From Phallus indusiatus (taxonomy: Eukaryota; Basidiomycota; Agaricomycetes; Phallales; Phallaceae): a stretch of DNA of 64,000 nucleotides. The translations under genes and the position numbers were made by a program. Positions 58,610-64,000 of the stretch are shown here, in pieces (the first letter of the stretch is position 1; every line of letters starts with the position of its first letter). The notes beneath the pieces are model-generated. The model was not told where the DNA came from. It searched no databases and saw nothing but the letters and a program-made list of their open reading frames with translations. Location: assembly GCA_027605045.1 (NCBI GenBank), contig JAQFWX010000052.1, positions 186,001-250,000 of the forward strand. Reading direction: 5' to 3'.

Positions 58610-59550
58610 GTTGTCGGACCAGCGACAAATGAAGAAAAAAGGCAGAGAGGATAGAAAACGAGGACTCAACTGCAGAAGAACTCAGTTGAGAGATACGTCA
58701 GATTTAAATAGCCCGCCGTTTCCCACAGCGCCTGACAAGGTGATGAGACTAGAAGCATAGCTAATCCTAGAACACGAGAACCGACCTTTTATATATTCCT
58801 ATACAAGCTAATCACGATCTTGTTGCCAACACACCAGATCAAATTCGAAATACCTAGTTCTGCGCCTACTACCTAGTGTCAGTGTGGAATCTCCAATAGG
58901 AATTCGGTTATAGCGGGTGACTGGTCCTTGCCTTTTATTTTTTTTATTCAGTACCGGTTAGCTTTTTTTCTGGAAAGCGCACGACAAGACTTCTGTTGGG
59001 AGTCGCCGCCAACTATCGTGCTACAATGCTGGAAAGAAAAATTACCAAGTCGGATCTGGGCGTGGGTTACATTTTTGAATTTGGTTGGTCACATCTTTCA
59101 GTGAAAATTGCAAAAAGATGCGCAATTCGGTTGCACAGCACCGATGCATTGAGAGCTTTATGTATGTATTAGTAGGTTTTAGCTGGTTGCCAGGGAAGCG
59201 CGAGAGAAAATAAACGGTGCTTGAACAAAACTTGTGAGAGTCAGCATGTATATCTCTAAGATTTTAAGTGTTATTCAAATAGTGCCGCTAGATGCTGGAT
59301 CATATAGCTTCGAAAATATATTTCAACATCTTTTCGGGTTCGTGACAGGTTTGATCTTAGTGACCGAGAATTAATTAAACTTCTGGAATAAAAGCATCTT
59401 GCTGTGGACACGCACCTATCCAGAATCGGTCCGTGCCTTAACAAGTATCTGTCCTCTCGCTCCAGGCACGTCGAGGACACATTCTCCCCTTGTATTTCGT
59501 GCACTTTGTCACAGTGGACCCAGAGGTGGCACGATGCCGATGGCGTCAAT

Positions 59551-59574
59551 GTCACGTGCATGTGATCACGTGAC
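59551..59574. promoter_or_regulatory. Inverted pair of CACGTG E-boxes
   Basis: GTCACGTG (59551-59558) and its exact reverse complement CACGTGAC (59567-59574) flank an 8-bp spacer. They lie 45 bp upstream of a TATATAA box. CACGTG is the core site for bHLH proteins of the Cbf1/Pho4/USF type. Confidence 0.7.
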
Positions 59575-59618
59575 CGACGCGATTTTTGGTTGAAAGCGAG
59601 CGTAACTCCGACCTTGGC

Positions 59619-59625
59619 TATATAA
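59619..59625 (+). promoter_or_regulatory. TATA box of the KEN-box gene
   Basis: TATATAA, about 110 bp upstream of the ATG at 59737 and 45 bp downstream of the paired E-boxes. Confidence 0.6.
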
Positions 59626-59736
59626 CTCGCAGCTTTGCTCTCCTCCTCGACCACACTTATTACCTACCCTGCACTCTCGGGTATCACCTCAGCGACAACC
59701 TCAGTTACTGCATCCACTCCTCTGATATCTATCTTA

Positions 59737-60416
59737 ATGGTTGCCTCCACATTTACCGTCTTCGTCGACACCGCTACCCCTCAGCAATCGTCATCCTCTG
59801 TTCCATCCAAACCAATGGGCAAACTCCAACGCGTTCATCAACTCTCCGACGCGCCTCCGAAGGAAAACATTAACCCTCTCACCGGGGAGTTATGCCAACC
59901 ACCCTCTAAGAAGCGTAAACCATCCACATCCTCCGTTCTCACCTGCAAAACCATCGCGTCATCTTCCAAGTCCACGCTGAAATCTTCCAAGCCATCATCC
60001 GGAAAAGACAGGAAGGATAAGGGGAAGAAGAGGAAGCTCATCGTGTTGGATGCTCCTGATGAAAACCAAGAACACGAATTCGATTCTGCAGTCTCCTCGA
60101 TTACCTTGCTTGGCAACCGCAAAGCCTACGAATTTACGGTCATGCCATTAGCCGATGTGACACAAGCTTATGATGAGAGCGAGGCTTTTCGTCCTTTCGA
60201 TATCATCAGCGATACCATCAAAAATGAAGTAGCCCAGACGAAGAGCGTCACTCTCGTCGAAGACAGCAGTGCATCCGAAGTGGTATGTCATCCTCCTTCA
60301 TTTGCCCGAGCAGTAATATTAAAAAAGTCCTCTTTCAGAAACCTGAAACGGAAACCATCACATCCCAGGAAGTAGTCGATCCGCATCCGGCACAAGTTGA
60401 CGAGGTGGATGCGTGA
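59737..60416 (+). CDS. Small Lys/Ser-rich nuclear protein with a KEN box, unknown function
   Basis: Start ATG at 59737 (MVASTFTVFVDTATPQQ); the in-frame sequence upstream has no ATG. One intron near 60283-60338 joins ASEV to KPETETITS, and the protein ends VDEVDA, about 207 residues. Near residue 46 is PPKENINPLTGELCQPP, containing a KEN degron of the APC/C type, followed at once by SKKRKPST and later DKGKKRKLIVLD, both nuclear-import-like. The second half contains a short predicted folded stretch (ITLLGNRKAYEFTVMPLADV). I recall short basidiomycete proteins with an ENxNPLTG string and no assigned function. A cell-cycle-regulated role is plausible from the KEN box but is inference. Confidence 0.72.
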
Positions 60417-60810
60417 CCAAATTTAAAGCATCGCAACACAACTTTGTTTCTTTTGGAGCATGGCTCAGCAAGTCCTTTGCGAAACCATCCCTTCAATTTC
60501 GCATGTGAAACATTTGGATATTGTTTACAATACCACCATTAATCAGCACAAGTTCGGCATTATTCCACACATCATCCACCCATATCACATCGCGCCTGTT
60601 CATATTCTCCTTCATACTCATCCCTTTTTTTATTATTACTCTTATTCACGCGCACTTGTTTGAACTTTTGCTTAATCCCATGTTCTCTTCGCATTGGCAC
60701 CAACAAAGTCTGTATTTTATAAATAATTGAAATAAATCCTCTTCTACTCTAGTCTGCTCCGAAATTAAGTAAAGTATGATATAGAATGAATTAATGTCGG
60801 ATAAATTAGT
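60417..60810. other. Convergent 3' region between the KEN-box gene and TLG1
   Basis: 394 bp, T/C-rich in the middle; holds two 3' UTRs. The frames here are short and have no motif. Confidence 0.6.
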
Positions 60811-61877
60811 TCAGAGCAATACTACCATTAGCAAGAGTATACATAGAATCACGATCAAAATACCAATACACCATCCAGATTTGGTCTCTAAAATTACGAA
60901 ACATTAGCATATACGATGATTTCCCTTAACAATGAGAGATGTTTGCCTTCAGTGTCACGAATGAACTTCTGCATTTTCTTTAAAGCGCTGTTCAATTTGC
61001 TGTCTGTTCGGTCAACATTGCCTTCAAGATCATGGAGCATCCTAGTAATTGTTTAGAGGTTTAGCGTTTCTTCAAAGGTTCCATTACGGCAACGTACTCA
61101 TTATGCTCAAGAATTTCTTGTCCCATTAGACCCGCTTGTTCGGCAAGTGTATGTAAAGTGCCCGAGATAGACGTCAATGTTTGATCTTGTTGTTGCATTA
61201 ACATCTTTTGAAAATAACGTTAGTGTGGCACCGTTGTACCGTAAACATGCGTATAGGATATGCTCACCTGCTGCTCTTCTCTCGCCCAAGTATCCTCCTC
61301 CGCAGTGGGTGGTGTCGGTTTGTGAGAATCATCCTGAGTAGAATTGTGTGTCTGTTTAACAGCTACACCGGATACTTCAGCTCGCATTGTCTATATGATT
61401 TACCTTAAATTATCAAAGGGCAAGTTGTGTTTTCGAAAGAAAGACATACTTCAATGGCTTTGCGAACATGCACTAAATGGTTCTTTCGTTCTGCAACATC
61501 GCGAGCATCTAAGCCAAATAAACGACTTCCTGTGTTCTCCACGATCCTAACATAAACAGTTTCAGAAGGATTTTAGCGAGTTCTTATAAGACCAACCTTC
61601 TGGGATACGTACCGAACGCTTTCTTCCAAGTCCTCAAGATCGGCTTCTAAAACGGCTAGGGTGCCTTTCAACTAAGCATATCGGGGGTAAGAAACAATAA
61701 ATACACCAAATATCTGACAATTGACACGTATCACACCTCATTCCTAGCCCATTCAAGCTCTTCGCTTCCTTCTCGGGCGGTACTTCGAATCCGTAGGTAT
61801 GATGCCCGTAAAGTCTCTGCAGTCTGTAGTGTCGAATCTACTTCTGCTTTCACAGCATGATACGGGTCCACTGACAT
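60811..61877 (-). CDS. TLG1: Qc-SNARE Tlg1 / syntaxin-6 family
   Basis: Start ATG at 61877 (MSVDPYHAVKAEVDSTL). Exons 1-3 form the N-terminal three-helix domain (LQTAETLRASYLRIRS, LKGTLAVLEADLEDLEES, ARDVAERKNHLVHVRKAIE). Then a linker rich in Thr/Pro/Glu, the SNARE coiled coil (QQDQTLTSISGTLHTLAEQ, GLMGQEILEHNE with its central Gln, LEGNVDRTDSKLNSALKKM) and a C-terminal membrane anchor (WCIGILIVILCILLLMVVLL) ending within a residue or two, as in tail-anchored SNAREs. It mediates fusion of endosome-derived vesicles with the late Golgi. It is divergent from DIM1 with 135 bp between the starts. Confidence 0.92.
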
Positions 61878-62012
61878 GGAGCGTAAAGAAGGAAAGAGAT
61901 AAGGATATTCAGCTCTGCGCTCGTCGCTGACGTTTTGCGCAGGAAGGCTCGATTACATAATCAGGCTTACAACGCGAGCGCTTGAGATCTATCCCTTCCC
62001 GAAAACCTTTGC

Positions 62013-63278
<1,266 letters not shown>

Positions 63279-64000
63279 TTTTATTCATTTTTGTATCATT
63301 AACACTCCATGGCACTGACGCGTCAGGCGTTTTCTTCTATACTGTAATATTCAAAAGTAAGTGCGAAACGACTGTCTCCGAGTCATCGTACGTATATTGA
63401 TTCATGAAGCAGGTATTTGTAAAAACCAACTCTTAATCAGGAATGCTAGGCATGTGAGAATATATTGGGCACACTATAGCTGAATACGTAGTTCCAATAT
63501 CCTACGTTATTAATCATTAGCACGCAGAAGCTTCTGAGCTATTGCAAATTTAACGCCAGTTCCGTTCCGAATCCTACCAATTTCGTAGAATTAAAGTCTC
63601 ATTAAACTCATCCAGCGTCGTCAAATCCACTGTCTAGAGTGAGATATAGAAGAGGTAAAGGGCCTTTCAAAAGAAGCGAGGACCGAGGTACGTGGAAAGA
63701 GAAGCTGATGAGTGGAGCGGGAATCCATGGCGTTTGCTTATTCCGACAACGGAAACGATTTATGGCATTGGAATTTATAAAAGAAGACGAGAAGCGCAAA
63801 TGAAAACCTTATCGTAGAATGAAAGCTATGATCTGGAACAATTGTATTGGACGGGCTCGTGGAAAAAATATAGATAAGCGTTGATCTGAGCTAGTTGCAC
63901 CAGTGCTGGATAAGACTAAAGGGTTCAGAGTACTCAGTGGCTCCTTACTACCTCTTTGTGATTAATCTTCGATAGCTGGAATTCAATAATGGGAGATCCC
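63279..64000. other. Intergenic right edge, with an unassigned coding-like stretch
   Basis: About 720 bp. A 12-bp palindrome lies at 63315-63326. At about 63640-63800 the plus strand reads as protein-like in two frames (for example GPFKRSEDRGTWKEKLMSG, or DEWSGNPWRLLIPTTETI), with the minus strand giving a Ser/Leu-rich shadow. No start, splice sites or family could be fixed. It may be a small exon of a gene continuing to the right. Confidence 0.35.
63315..63326. repeat. Perfect 12-bp palindrome with an ACGCGT core
   Basis: CTGACGCGTCAG, self-complementary; its core is the MluI cell-cycle box sequence known from yeasts. Downstream of DIM1 and possibly upstream of a gene to the right. Confidence 0.55.

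Larger units (their letters stand above)
58610..59736. other. Divergent intergenic region upstream of the 7TM and KEN-box genes
   Basis: About 1.1 kb. The right side holds a paired E-box and a TATA box for the KEN-box gene; the left side holds the 7TM promoter. The minus-strand frame 59271-59654 overlaps these elements and shows no motif. Confidence 0.5.

Overview
This is nuclear DNA from a filamentous fungus, most likely a mushroom-forming basidiomycete (Agaricomycetes). The support is dense short introns (mostly 45-70 nt, GT..AG) in nearly every gene, short intergenic spaces, a plant-like plasma-membrane proton ATPase, an F-box/LRR protein, a multi-exon P450 and an uncharacterised 7TM protein of a type I associate with basidiomycetes. 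There is no sign of bacterial, viral or organellar origin. The taxon is inferred. Gene models were spliced by eye from frame continuity and family consensus, so coordinates run from start codon to stop codon and include introns.

Layout. 1-6.1 kb: a partial unknown gene running off the left edge, a metallo-beta-lactamase-fold hydrolase and a long gap. 6.1-11.5 kb: a polyQ bHLH regulator and an ELYS-like nuclear pore protein. 11.7-18.6 kb: two tandem, diverged SEC24 (COPII cargo adaptor) genes; the upstream copy carries an N-terminal WW domain built from a 32-nt micro-exon. 18.8-22.3 kb: F-box/LRR gene, a 17-bp tandem repeat, a decayed gene relic and tRNA-Asn. 22.5-29.8 kb: HID1 and PMA1, convergent. 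31.2-40.4 kb: an MGR3-like mitochondrial TPR protein, SEC62 and UDP-glucose:glycoprotein glucosyltransferase ending in RDEL. 40.6-46 kb: a FYVE-SAP-SAP-RING ubiquitin ligase sharing a divergent promoter with NOP58, then a PITH-domain protein. 46.5-52.5 kb: alcohol dehydrogenase, a conserved 4-TM protein, ATP10, ribosomal protein RPL28 (uL15) and RPB11. 52.9-58.6 kb: a cytochrome P450 with one unresolved reading-frame break, and a 7TM protein with a Cys-rich ectodomain. 59.5-63.3 kb: a KEN-box nuclear protein behind a paired CACGTG inverted repeat, the SNARE TLG1 and the rRNA dimethylase DIM1.

Functionally this is mostly core housekeeping, with several secretory-pathway genes (two SEC24, SEC62, UGGT, HID1, TLG1, the FYVE ligase and PMA1). 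I see no CRISPR array, no intact transposon and no secondary-metabolite cluster. The points most worth a second look are the WW-SEC24 tandem pair, the Cys-rich 7TM protein, and the orphan KEN-box gene with its symmetrical E-box pair.
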